Source of the DNA: CAZJKO01 sp964546995
GTDB lineage: Bacteria; Bacillota_I; Bacilli_A; RF39; UBA660
Length of the DNA: 6,020 nt
NCBI GenBank assembly: GCA_964546995.1
Contig: CAZJKO010000050.1
Span: 1-6,020 of the forward strand
Direction of reading: 5' to 3'
Under the pieces are notes generated by a model. The model was not told the DNA's origin. It searched no databases and saw only the letters and a program-made list of their open reading frames with translations. This document shows, piece after piece, positions 1-4,702 of this stretch (positions are counted from its first letter, which is position 1; the number at the start of each line of letters is the position of its first letter). The position numbers and the translations under genes are program-made.

Positions 1-451
1 TATCCCATTCCCTATTTTGATTTTCTAATTGCTTAAGTCTTTCAAATTCTTTTATTAAATATAATTTAAAAATAGGACTAATTTGAGCAGCAAATTCAAA
101 TGCTATATCCTTATGAGCATATGTACCTCCATATTTTCCAGATTTTGAATATATACCAATTGCGTTAGTTCTTTCACACCATTCACTAACACTAGGAGTA
201 AATGTTAATAAGCCAACTTGTTTTCTAAAGTGTTCAGATTCGAACACTTTAAAATTGGGATTATAAATTTGTTCCCAAGCAGTTAAAAAATCTAAAGTGC
301 TTCTATTTCGAAGCCAATTTCTAATTACATCAGCAGCACGTGATTTATCACTTTTTGCTTTTGCTATGTCCGAAACACATATATAATCATTTTCATTTAT
401 ATTAGAAATATTAACCTTTATATTTTGAACTTCAATCATTTTATTTGTCAT
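1..451 (-). CDS. KilA-N domain protein, C-terminus cut by window edge
   Basis: The minus frame is open from an ATG at 451 to the left edge, giving 150 residues with no stop. Residues about 22-140 form a KilA-N domain. Seen directly are LTAWEQIYNPNF (56-67), SVSEWCERTNAIGIYSKSGK (87-106) and YGGTYAHKDIAFEFAAQISP (107-126), followed by FKLYLIKEFERLK. These blocks are characteristic of KilA-N proteins of phages, large DNA viruses and bacterial accessory loci; the domain is regarded as DNA-binding, and the cellular role is usually unknown. The start at 451 is supported by a GAGG Shine-Dalgarno core at 460-463 with 8 nt spacing; a second in-frame ATG at 439 is less well placed. The C-terminal part lies outside the window. 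Family assignment is strong; function (phage-type regulator, antirepressor-like or defence-related) is inference. The gene looks more AT-rich than the housekeeping genes to its right. Confidence 0.9.
   Translation of the reverse strand, partial: MTNKMIEVQNIKVNISNINENDYICVSDIAKAKSDKSRAADVIRNWLRNRSTLDFLTAWEQIYNPNFKVFESEHFRKQVGLLTFTPSVSEWCERTNAIGIYSKSGKYGGTYAHKDIAFEFAAQISPIFKLYLIKEFERLKQLENQNREWD
226..251. repeat. 10-bp perfect inverted repeat inside KilA-N gene
   Basis: TAAAGTGTTC (226-235) and GAACACTTTA (242-251) are exact reverse complements separated by 6 nt. The repeat lies in the codons for FKVFESEHFR of the KilA-N protein. In mRNA it would form a 10-bp hairpin with a 6-nt loop. There is no T-tract, so it is not a terminator. 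It may be chance or a binding site. Confidence 0.6.
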
Positions 452-456
452 TATAT

Positions 457-465
457 CCGCCTCTT
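457..465 (-). promoter_or_regulatory. Ribosome-binding site of the KilA-N gene
   Basis: On the minus strand the sequence AAGAGGCGG precedes ATATA-ATG. The GAGG core (460-463) lies 8 nt before the ATG at 451. This decides the start in favour of 451 over the ATG at 439. Confidence 0.7.
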
Positions 466-470
466 TTCCA

Positions 471-493
471 TGTTCTTAAAATTCGTAATCACC
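471..493. repeat. Direct repeat copy A, upstream of KilA-N start
   Basis: On the minus strand this reads GGTGATTACGA, then ATTTTAAGAACA. It matches copy B at 626-651 over the blocks GATTACGA and TTAAGAACA, with a few inserted bases between them. Copy A lies in the presumed 5' leader of the KilA-N mRNA, 20 nt before its start codon. Confidence 0.55.
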
Positions 494-505
494 TATCTAA
501 TTTCT

Positions 506-511
506 ATTATA
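506..511 (-). promoter_or_regulatory. Possible -10 box for the KilA-N gene
   Basis: TATAAT on the minus strand, about 55 nt before the KilA-N start. At the usual distance the -35 region (529-534, AAAATA) is poor, and in DNA this AT-rich a TATAAT can occur by chance. It is the best candidate seen for this gene. Confidence 0.35.
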
Positions 512-625
512 AATAACGCCAAAATCACTATTTTTTTATGAATTTTTATTGTTTTTTACCATTTTTTAATGAAAATATGCAAGATCTAATCTAGATAATT
601 TTCTTTATTTATAAGGATTTAAAGG

Positions 626-651
626 TGTTCTTAATTAAATCGTAATCAACC
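626..651. repeat. Direct repeat copy B
   Basis: On the minus strand this reads GGTTGATTACGA, then TTTAATTAAGAACA. It is the same orientation and core as copy A (471-493), with start points 155 bp apart. No gene start follows closely, so it may be a relic of a duplicated leader or a second regulator site. Confidence 0.5.
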
Positions 652-799
652 AATTTATATTTGTCGTATTTTATCGATTTTCACTTTTTTCATTTACTTT
701 TAATTTATTATTCTTTCTTTAAAGTCCACTAATTTCCCTAATTTACATTATAACTTCTCATAACAACGAATTTATCATTTACGAATAACAATAAATAAA

Positions 800-817
800 A
801 CTACTTGTAGTATACCA
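800..817 (-). promoter_or_regulatory. Possible extended -10 overlapping a palindrome
   Basis: The minus strand reads TGG-TATACT (817-809), a good extended -10 match, and runs directly into the inverted repeat ACTAC-AA-GTAGT (811-800). The palindrome would cover the expected transcription start, as an operator would. No good -35 is seen and no gene follows for 350 bp, so a function is uncertain. Confidence 0.3.
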
Positions 818-849
818 TAAATTTCTGAATTAAATGATTGTATTCATCA

Positions 850-863
850 TCGTTGAGCAACGA
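850..863. repeat. Short inverted repeat TCGTTG-AG-CAACGA
   Basis: Arms of 6 bp separated by 2 nt, lying about 50 nt past the stop of the orphan gene on its 3' side. There is no T-tract, so it does not look like a terminator. It could be a protein-binding site or chance. Confidence 0.35.
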
Positions 864-912
864 ACATTTCCTTTAAAGCATCAAATATTCTATTACTCTT
901 TTCTTTTCTAAT

Positions 913-1239
913 TCATTGCTCTTCCATGTATTCGTCAACCGTATATTTTTTGAATCTAGATAATACAAATTTTTGATTGTCTTTTAAAATTTGCATAATA
1001 CAATTAATCATTTTAATTTCTTCATAAGATATTTCTTTGCTAGATAAAAATTCAGTATCCAAAACAAATTCGTAAATAACCTTATCCTCATAACAGTTAG
1101 GCTTTGCTTGAATAACGAACTGATGATTAATGTCAATTAAAAATTCACAGCAGTTAAAATTAGTTCGATACGTATACCCAGGTAAAATAACCGAATCAAT
1201 GAATTGTCTTATTTGTCTTACTGTCTTAACATCTCCCAT
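913..1239 (-). CDS. Orphan small protein, 108 aa, function unknown
   Basis: I do not recognise a family. From the ATG at 1239 the product starts MGDVKTVRQIRQFIDS and ends YTVDEYMEEQ. It is soluble, with no signal peptide, a probable mixed alpha/beta middle and a charged C-terminal helix (EISYEEIKMINCIMQILKDN). The frame is open up to an ATG at 1350 (145 aa), but that extension contains the lepB terminator (1305-1328) and a promoter (1267-1294), so it is probably untranslated. A GAGG Shine-Dalgarno with 8 nt spacing precedes 1239. The ATG at 1260 would fall almost on the predicted transcription start and is less likely. The gene is separated from lepB by transcription signals, so it is its own unit. 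Next to a KilA-N gene it may be accessory cargo, which is inference. Confidence 0.65.
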   Translation of the reverse strand: MGDVKTVRQIRQFIDSVILPGYTYRTNFNCCEFLIDINHQFVIQAKPNCYEDKVIYEFVLDTEFLSSKEISYEEIKMINCIMQILKDNQKFVLSRFKKYTVDEYMEEQ

Positions 1240-1266
1240 GGATAAAACCTCGCTTCCCATAACTAC

Positions 1267-1294
1267 ACTATACAATACGAACAGTTGTTTGCAA
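1267..1294 (-). promoter_or_regulatory. Promoter of the orphan gene
   Basis: -35 TTGCAA (1289-1294), 16-nt spacer, -10 TATAGT (1267-1272, 5 of 6 to consensus). The predicted transcript start is near 1260, giving a leader of about 20 nt before the ATG at 1239. It lies inside the longer open frame, which argues for the internal start. Confidence 0.55.
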
Positions 1295-1304
1295 AGAGAA
1301 ACGT

Positions 1305-1328
1305 AAAAAAACAAACTTTTCGTTTGCT
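1305..1328 (-). terminator. Rho-independent terminator after lepB
   Basis: On the minus strand AGCAAAC (1328-1322), a loop of about 5 nt, then GTTTG, leading into seven T residues (1311-1305). The core stem is 5 perfect pairs, extended by one G-U and one A-U pair. It starts 25 nt after the lepB stop codon (1354-1356). The stem is short, but the T-tract is clean. Confidence 0.65.
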
Positions 1329-1353
1329 CTAATAATACGACTTTTTTCATCGA

Positions 1354-1860
1354 TCACTTTTTACGACCAAACCGTGAAAAGGGAAAAATCGTAAACGTAG
1401 CTTTCCCTTCAATCATCGCTTTATCGATAAAACCGATTGTCTTCATTCTACTATCTTGAGAATCAGGACGATTGTCTCCTACCACAAAATAATGATTTTT
1501 AGGAATAACCGTCTGATCGATATCATCAAAAGAAAAATCTTTAGTATCACCATAAGAAAAAGGTTGATCGATTTTCTTACCATCAATATATAAGTCATTA
1601 TCCCGAAACGAAACAACTTCTCCAGGAAGCCCAATAACTCGTTTAATAATATCGGTATTGTGATCGCGAACAACAACAATATCAAATCGTTTAATCTCAT
1701 GAAAACGATAAGTCATTTTATCAAGTAACATAATATCGCCATTTTTTAAAGTAGGATCCATACTAGACCCAACAACACGAACAGGAGTTACAATAAACTG
1801 CTTAATGAAAATAACAAGAAAAAAACAAACAAGATAAGGAATCCAATTTTTCCATTTCAT
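1354..1860 (-). CDS. lepB: Type I signal peptidase
   Basis: A membrane-anchored serine protease that removes signal peptides from exported proteins on the outer face of the membrane. From the ATG at 1860 it has 168 residues, a normal size for Gram-positive SipS-type enzymes. One N-terminal transmembrane helix (about 6-24) is followed by the catalytic box VVGSSMDPTL with nucleophile Ser33 before Met34, then IIKRVIGLPGE with the general base Lys73, and the GDNRPDSQDSR box (128-138). All hallmark residues are present, so it should be active. The frame runs on upstream to 1938, but that part overlaps rplS in another frame and crosses the terminator. 1860 gives the classical N-terminus MKWKNWIPYL, and a weak GGTG Shine-Dalgarno lies 8 nt before it. 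The order rplS-lepB is common in Bacilli. No own promoter is visible, so expression probably depends on read-through from rplS. Confidence 0.95.
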   Translation of the reverse strand: MKWKNWIPYLVCFFLVIFIKQFIVTPVRVVGSSMDPTLKNGDIMLLDKMTYRFHEIKRFDIVVVRDHNTDIIKRVIGLPGEVVSFRDNDLYIDGKKIDQPFSYGDTKDFSFDDIDQTVIPKNHYFVVGDNRPDSQDSRMKTIGFIDKAMIEGKATFTIFPFSRFGRKK

Positions 1861-1878
1861 CACGATAACACCAAAACA

Positions 1879-1905
1879 AAAAATAAGGCATATGGCCTTA
1901 TTTTT
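1879..1905 (-). terminator. Terminator/attenuator between rplS and lepB
   Basis: A perfect 11-bp stem (1895-1905 with 1879-1889) and 5-nt loop, containing AAGGC/GCCTT, followed on the minus strand by a T-rich tract (TTTTTTGTTTT). The stem begins in the last codons of rplS and includes its stop codon. With A-rich and T-rich flanks it could work in both directions. lepB starts about 20 nt beyond the stem, so termination must be partial if lepB depends on upstream promoters. Confidence 0.8.
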
Positions 1906-2242
1906 GTCCTCTTTCTTTAATGCGATATTGACCAACAAAACCTCTTAAGAAGTTTAATTTAGCACGTCTTACTTTGCCTTTACGTACTACTGTAATACCA
2001 GCAAGTTTAGGAGAGTGCACTGGAAATACTCTTTCAACACCAACGCCATAAGAGTTTTTACGAACTGTGAATGTTTCACTAATTCCACTACCCTTACGAG
2101 CAATGACGATTCCTTCAAATGCTTGAATACGTTCTCTTTTTCCTTCAATAATCTTTACATCGACTCTAACCGTATCACCAACACGAAATTCAGGTACGTT
2201 AGGGTTCATTTGTTTTGCTGTAATCTTATCAATTACATTCAT
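1898..2242 (-). CDS. rplS: Large-subunit ribosomal protein bL19
   Basis: Ribosomal protein bL19 sits at the 30S-50S interface of the ribosome. The 114-aa product has normal family length. Seen directly are PEFRVGDTVRVDVKIIEGKR (18-37) and RIQAFEGIVIARKGSGISET, then VGVERVFPVHSPKL and the basic C-terminus RRAKLNFLRGFVGQYRIKER, all typical of the family. The start at 2242 is preceded by a purine-rich Shine-Dalgarno (AAGGAAGAG). It has its own promoter and a leader of about 70 nt, and is separated from trmD by two other genes, whereas in many Bacilli rplS follows trmD directly. Its stop codon is built into the terminator stem at 1879-1905. Confidence 0.97.
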   Translation of the reverse strand: MNVIDKITAKQMNPNVPEFRVGDTVRVDVKIIEGKRERIQAFEGIVIARKGSGISETFTVRKNSYGVGVERVFPVHSPKLAGITVVRKGKVRRAKLNFLRGFVGQYRIKERGQK

Positions 2243-2313
2243 GATATCTCTTCCTTTCTATTTATCACAATCATAGAATAAATGATAACTCCATCGGATT
2301 GCGTTCATTAACG
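2243..2313 (-). promoter_or_regulatory. 5' leader of rplS, possibly structured
   Basis: The roughly 70-nt untranslated leader predicted from the promoter. It can form a small 5' hairpin CGTT-AATG-AACG (2313-2302) and, nearer the start codon, TTATCA/TGATAA arms (2288-2283 with 2267-2262) that compete with ATCAT/ATGAT pairing inside them. L19 leader RNAs with autoregulatory roles are known in Firmicutes. I cannot tell by eye whether this one belongs to that Rfam family. Confidence 0.35.
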
Positions 2314-2319
2314 TTTATG

Positions 2320-2349
2320 ATTATAGCACAGTTTATATGAATATGCAAA
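2320..2349 (-). promoter_or_regulatory. Promoter of rplS
   Basis: A perfect extended -10 TGC-TATAAT (2328-2320). The -35 is TTTGCA (2344-2349, 18-nt spacer, 4 of 6) or TTGCAT (2343-2348, 17-nt spacer). It starts right after the stop of the beta-helix gene (2355), and no terminator is visible there, so rplS is probably read from both this promoter and upstream. Confidence 0.7.
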
Positions 2350-2354
2350 TAGTT

Positions 2355-3071
2355 TTATAACAATTCTTGTTTTTCTTTCTCCTCAATAATCAACGAAGAA
2401 GCATGCCGTCGACAAACGACACCTTCTTGAATAAAACCAGAAGCTACGATGTTAGGATGAACGAAAGTATAAGGTCCAATCAAAGTACCAGGCAAGGTAA
2501 CACACCCTGCTCCAAGACGAGCATAATCACCTAAAATACAACCGAAGAAAGAAGAATTTGTCGAAAGTGTTTGCCCAAGAATCGATAAAGAAATTTCTTT
2601 CTGATCAAACCGACGATTGGAAAGAATGGTTCCACTTCCGACTCTTGCACCATATCCAACAACACTATCTCCCACAAACGTAAAACTTTGTACTTTCGCT
2701 TGATCGCACAAAATGCTGTGTTTGATTTCTGCCGCATGACCAATCACACATCCATCCCCGATATATGTAAACGGCCGTATGAGTGCATGCGAAGAAATGG
2801 TCACATTATCCCCAATATAAACAGGACCCTCAATCGATACAAAAGGAGCAATATTCACATTTTTACCAATGTGATAATATCCCTTTAAAGAAAGAAATTC
2901 GCAACTAGAGGTAAACGAATCTTGACACTTTTGATTTTCAATTTCTTCCTTCATAAATTGATCGAGAAGTGCAAAAGAAGAACAAACATCCGCTTCTTCT
3001 TTTAACATCGAACGCAACCGATCATTTATCTCATGACGAAAATAGTACCCATTTTTTGTTTCCTCTATCAT
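2355..3071 (-). CDS. Left-handed beta-helix protein, GlmU acyltransferase-like
   Basis: A 238-aa protein with a helical N-terminus (about 1-60) and then hexapeptide repeats forming a left-handed beta-helix (about 67-215; for example HIGKNVNIAPFVSI, VYIGDNVTI, YIGDGCVIG, LGDYARLGAGCV). The block IKHSILCDQAKVQSFTFVGD (116-135), then VGSGTILSNRR, resembles the acetyltransferase half of GlmU. It lacks the GlmU nucleotidyltransferase domain. Against the GlmU pattern as I recall it (AGHLTYLGD), the catalytic His position holds Ser129 and the following Tyr is Phe132, so acetyl transfer to glucosamine-1-phosphate is doubtful. Database names such as UDP-GlcNAc diphosphorylase would overstate it. The start overlaps the upstream gene by ATGA, with GAGGGG 8 nt before it, showing translational coupling. 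It could be a sugar acyltransferase of other specificity or a non-catalytic paralogue. Confidence 0.75.
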   Translation of the reverse strand: MIEETKNGYYFRHEINDRLRSMLKEEADVCSSFALLDQFMKEEIENQKCQDSFTSSCEFLSLKGYYHIGKNVNIAPFVSIEGPVYIGDNVTISSHALIRPFTYIGDGCVIGHAAEIKHSILCDQAKVQSFTFVGDSVVGYGARVGSGTILSNRRFDQKEISLSILGQTLSTNSSFFGCILGDYARLGAGCVTLPGTLIGPYTFVHPNIVASGFIQEGVVCRRHASSLIIEEKEKQELL

Positions 3072-3520
3072 CGCGTTTTCCCCTCTTTCTTCATTTCGTC
3101 ATCATGCTCCAAATAGTAAAGTCTTAACTTTGCTTCATTTCGTAAAATACTAAGCTTTTTCCCCAACAAAACAAGTTCTTCTTTTTTCATGTAACTACGA
3201 TATTTGTTCTTCACTTCCATCTTGAACCGTTCCAATTGATTCAAAGCTTCTCTTAACCCAGTCCCTGTCTCATCATCCGAATCAAATAGGAAGTTAAGTT
3301 CTGTAAGAAGTCTTTGAAATCGTTTATCTAATTTTTTTTGAATCATCTTCTGAATCAAACTCTCATTGATCAAAATCATTTTATTTACTTGAATAGAATC
3401 TTGAAAAGGCTTTTTGTTTTTAGGAGTAATATCGTAGCCTTCCAATTTATCGTATTCAAAATAAGTAAGATCTTGTGAATCCTTTTTCTTGACGATTAAA
3501 TAACGAACCTCTTTTCCCAT
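3068..3520 (-). CDS. Conserved-looking helical protein, function unknown
   Basis: 150 residues; no family recognised. The N-terminal 50 residues (VRYLIVKKKDSQDLTYFEYD) look like a small beta-rich segment. Residues 52-78 and 86-146 are strongly helical and basic, probably coiled coil, separated by an acidic turn DSDDETGTG (80-88). There is no signal peptide or membrane segment. It starts 8 nt after the trmD stop, with its Shine-Dalgarno (TAGG) overlapping that stop codon, and ends in an ATGA overlap with the beta-helix gene, so it is a true operon member. The high Lys/Arg content and the ribosome/tRNA-maturation neighbours would allow a nucleic-acid-binding role, but that is speculation from context only. 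Confidence 0.75.
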   Translation of the reverse strand: MGKEVRYLIVKKKDSQDLTYFEYDKLEGYDITPKNKKPFQDSIQVNKMILINESLIQKMIQKKLDKRFQRLLTELNFLFDSDDETGTGLREALNQLERFKMEVKNKYRSYMKKEELVLLGKKLSILRNEAKLRLYYLEHDDEMKKEGKTR

Positions 3521-3528
3521 AACATTTC

Positions 3529-4212
3529 CTACTTTCCTCTATTTTCAAACTTGAAAAACAAATCAGGACGTCTTTCTTTAGTACGTCTCAATTGTTCTTC
3601 CCTTCGGTATGCCCGAATTTTCTCGTGATCTCCTGATACCAATACATCAGGAACCTTCATACCTCTAAAATCGTATGGCTTAGTGTAAGAAGGATAATCT
3701 AGTAAATCTTCATGAAACGATTCATAAAGATGACTTTCTTCCTTGATGACACCAGGTAAAAGACGAATAATAGCATCACTAACAATCATGCTAGGAAGCT
3801 CTCCCCCTGTTAAAACAAAATCACCAATACTTATTTCCAAATCGACAAGGGACCGAATTCGTTCATCGAACCCTTCGTAATGACCGCAAATCAAAATCAA
3901 ATGCTTTTTTGTCGATAGATCGTAAGCCATCTCTTGATGAAAAACATTCCCATCTGGAGTTAATAGAATCACAAAACTATCTTCTGTCTTAATCGCCTCT
4001 ATACAATCAAAAATAGGCTGACAGGAAAGAACCATACCTTGTCCTCCCCCGTAAGGTGTATCATCCACTTTATTGTGTGGATCGGTAGAATACATTCGAA
4101 AATCATGTAATGTAATATCGACTTTTCCTTTTGCGATGGCTCTTGCAACGATCGATTCTTGAAGGAATCCATCGAACATAGAAGGAAAAAGGGTCAAAAT
4201 ATCAATTTTCAT
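3529..4212 (-). CDS. trmD: tRNA (guanine-37-N1)-methyltransferase
   Basis: A SPOUT-class enzyme that methylates N1 of G37 next to the anticodon using S-adenosylmethionine, preventing +1 frameshifting. The 227-aa protein is slightly shorter than many homologues, at the C-terminus. Diagnostic segments are MKIDILTLFPSMF (1-13), DDTPYGGGQGMVL (50-62), LLTPDG (83-88), ICGHYEGFDERI (108-119) and SIGDFVLTGGELP (128-140), which together make the trefoil-knot cofactor site. LLDYPSYTKP (170-179) opens the C-terminal tRNA-recognition domain, the region carrying the catalytic Asp. The start at 4212 overlaps the end of rimM by 11 nt, with GAGG about 9 nt before it inside the rimM codons. All key motifs are intact. 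Confidence 0.97.
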   Translation of the reverse strand: MKIDILTLFPSMFDGFLQESIVARAIAKGKVDITLHDFRMYSTDPHNKVDDTPYGGGQGMVLSCQPIFDCIEAIKTEDSFVILLTPDGNVFHQEMAYDLSTKKHLILICGHYEGFDERIRSLVDLEISIGDFVLTGGELPSMIVSDAIIRLLPGVIKEESHLYESFHEDLLDYPSYTKPYDFRGMKVPDVLVSGDHEKIRAYRREEQLRRTKERRPDLFFKFENRGK

Positions 4213-4702
4213 CTTCCATTCCCTCCTCTAAAAAAATATCTATTTTCTTACGGTCCAAATCGATCTTCTTTACAAAATGTTCTGAAAAAGGAATTAAAAT
4301 CTCTTGTTTTCCCTTGATACGAATAATTTTATTTTTAGGACTTGCAAAGAAAATTTCGATAACAGAGCCTACTTCTCTTCCGTCAAAAAAACAAGAAAAA
4401 CCAAGCAAATCTTGATCCATGTATTCAGTAGAAGAAAGACCAATCTCAACACGATCCATAGTTAAAGAACAAGGAAGATAAGGTAACACTTCATTGATAT
4501 TCGAAATTCCTTCAAACATCAATAAATCGTACTTTTGATGCACGCGGTAAGAAGAAAGAATAAAAGGAGAAGAAGAGGTACTAAGATAAACGGTTTTTCC
4601 TACTTGAAATGCTTTTTCTTTATAAGGAAAAGTGGACAAAACTTTAACTTCCCCTTTAATACCATGAGTAGAAACAACCTTTCCAACAGTAACTCTATCC
4701 AT
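4202..4702 (-). CDS. rimM: Ribosome maturation factor RimM
   Basis: Assists assembly of the 30S head domain by binding uS19. From the ATG at 4702 it has 166 residues. The N-terminal beta-barrel carries VGKVVSTHGIKGEVKVLSTF, the classical THG-KGEVKV signature. The C-terminal PRC-barrel starts around LLGFSCFFDGREVG and contains KIIRIKGKQEILIPFSEHFV and the terminal IDIFLEEGM. A GTG at 4705 would add one residue, but the ATG fits better: AAGGAG lies 8 nt before it, and it overlaps the upstream methyltransferase stop as TGATG, a typical coupling arrangement. rimM-trmD order is widely conserved; the rpsP and KH-protein genes usually found upstream in Bacilli are absent here. Confidence 0.95.
   Translation of the reverse strand: MDRVTVGKVVSTHGIKGEVKVLSTFPYKEKAFQVGKTVYLSTSSSPFILSSYRVHQKYDLLMFEGISNINEVLPYLPCSLTMDRVEIGLSSTEYMDQDLLGFSCFFDGREVGSVIEIFFASPKNKIIRIKGKQEILIPFSEHFVKKIDLDRKKIDIFLEEGMEDEN

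Larger units (their letters stand above)
452..912. other. AT-rich non-coding stretch of about 460 bp
   Basis: No reading frame of credible length with a ribosome-binding site is present on either strand; the longest ATG frames examined are about 12-18 codons (for example plus 538, and a minus frame near 690). It contains a weak promoter-like -10 for the KilA-N gene (506-511), two copies of an imperfect direct repeat (471-493 and 626-651), an extended -10-like site embedded in a palindrome (800-817) and a short inverted repeat (850-863). No terminator hairpin with a T-tract is visible after the orphan gene ending at 913. Confidence 0.6.

Noticed and set aside
538..594. Short plus-strand frame (18 codons) in the AT-rich gap
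   Set aside because: No ribosome-binding site, no promoter, composition typical of non-coding AT-rich DNA.
584..596. ATCTA-ATC-TAGAT inverted repeat
   Set aside because: Only 5-bp arms in AT-rich sequence; expected by chance and not near a start or stop.
452..912. CRISPR array, tRNA or insertion-sequence ends in the intergenic gap
   Set aside because: No regularly spaced repeats, no cloverleaf-like or CCA-type pattern and no transposase remnant could be seen.
1479..1700. 73-codon minus frame rich in hydrophobic residues
   Set aside because: It lies out of frame within lepB; the hydrophobic look comes from AT-rich codons.
1861..1938. 26-residue N-terminal extension of signal peptidase
   Set aside because: It overlaps rplS codons and the terminator hairpin; the start at 1860 gives the standard N-terminus.
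2015..2281. 88-codon plus-strand frame opposite rplS
   Set aside because: Antisense shadow of rplS, low-complexity composition, no ribosome-binding site; the minus strand gives an unmistakable bL19.
2531..2888. Frames on both strands inside the beta-helix gene
   Set aside because: Shadows of a well-supported coding frame with hexapeptide repeats.
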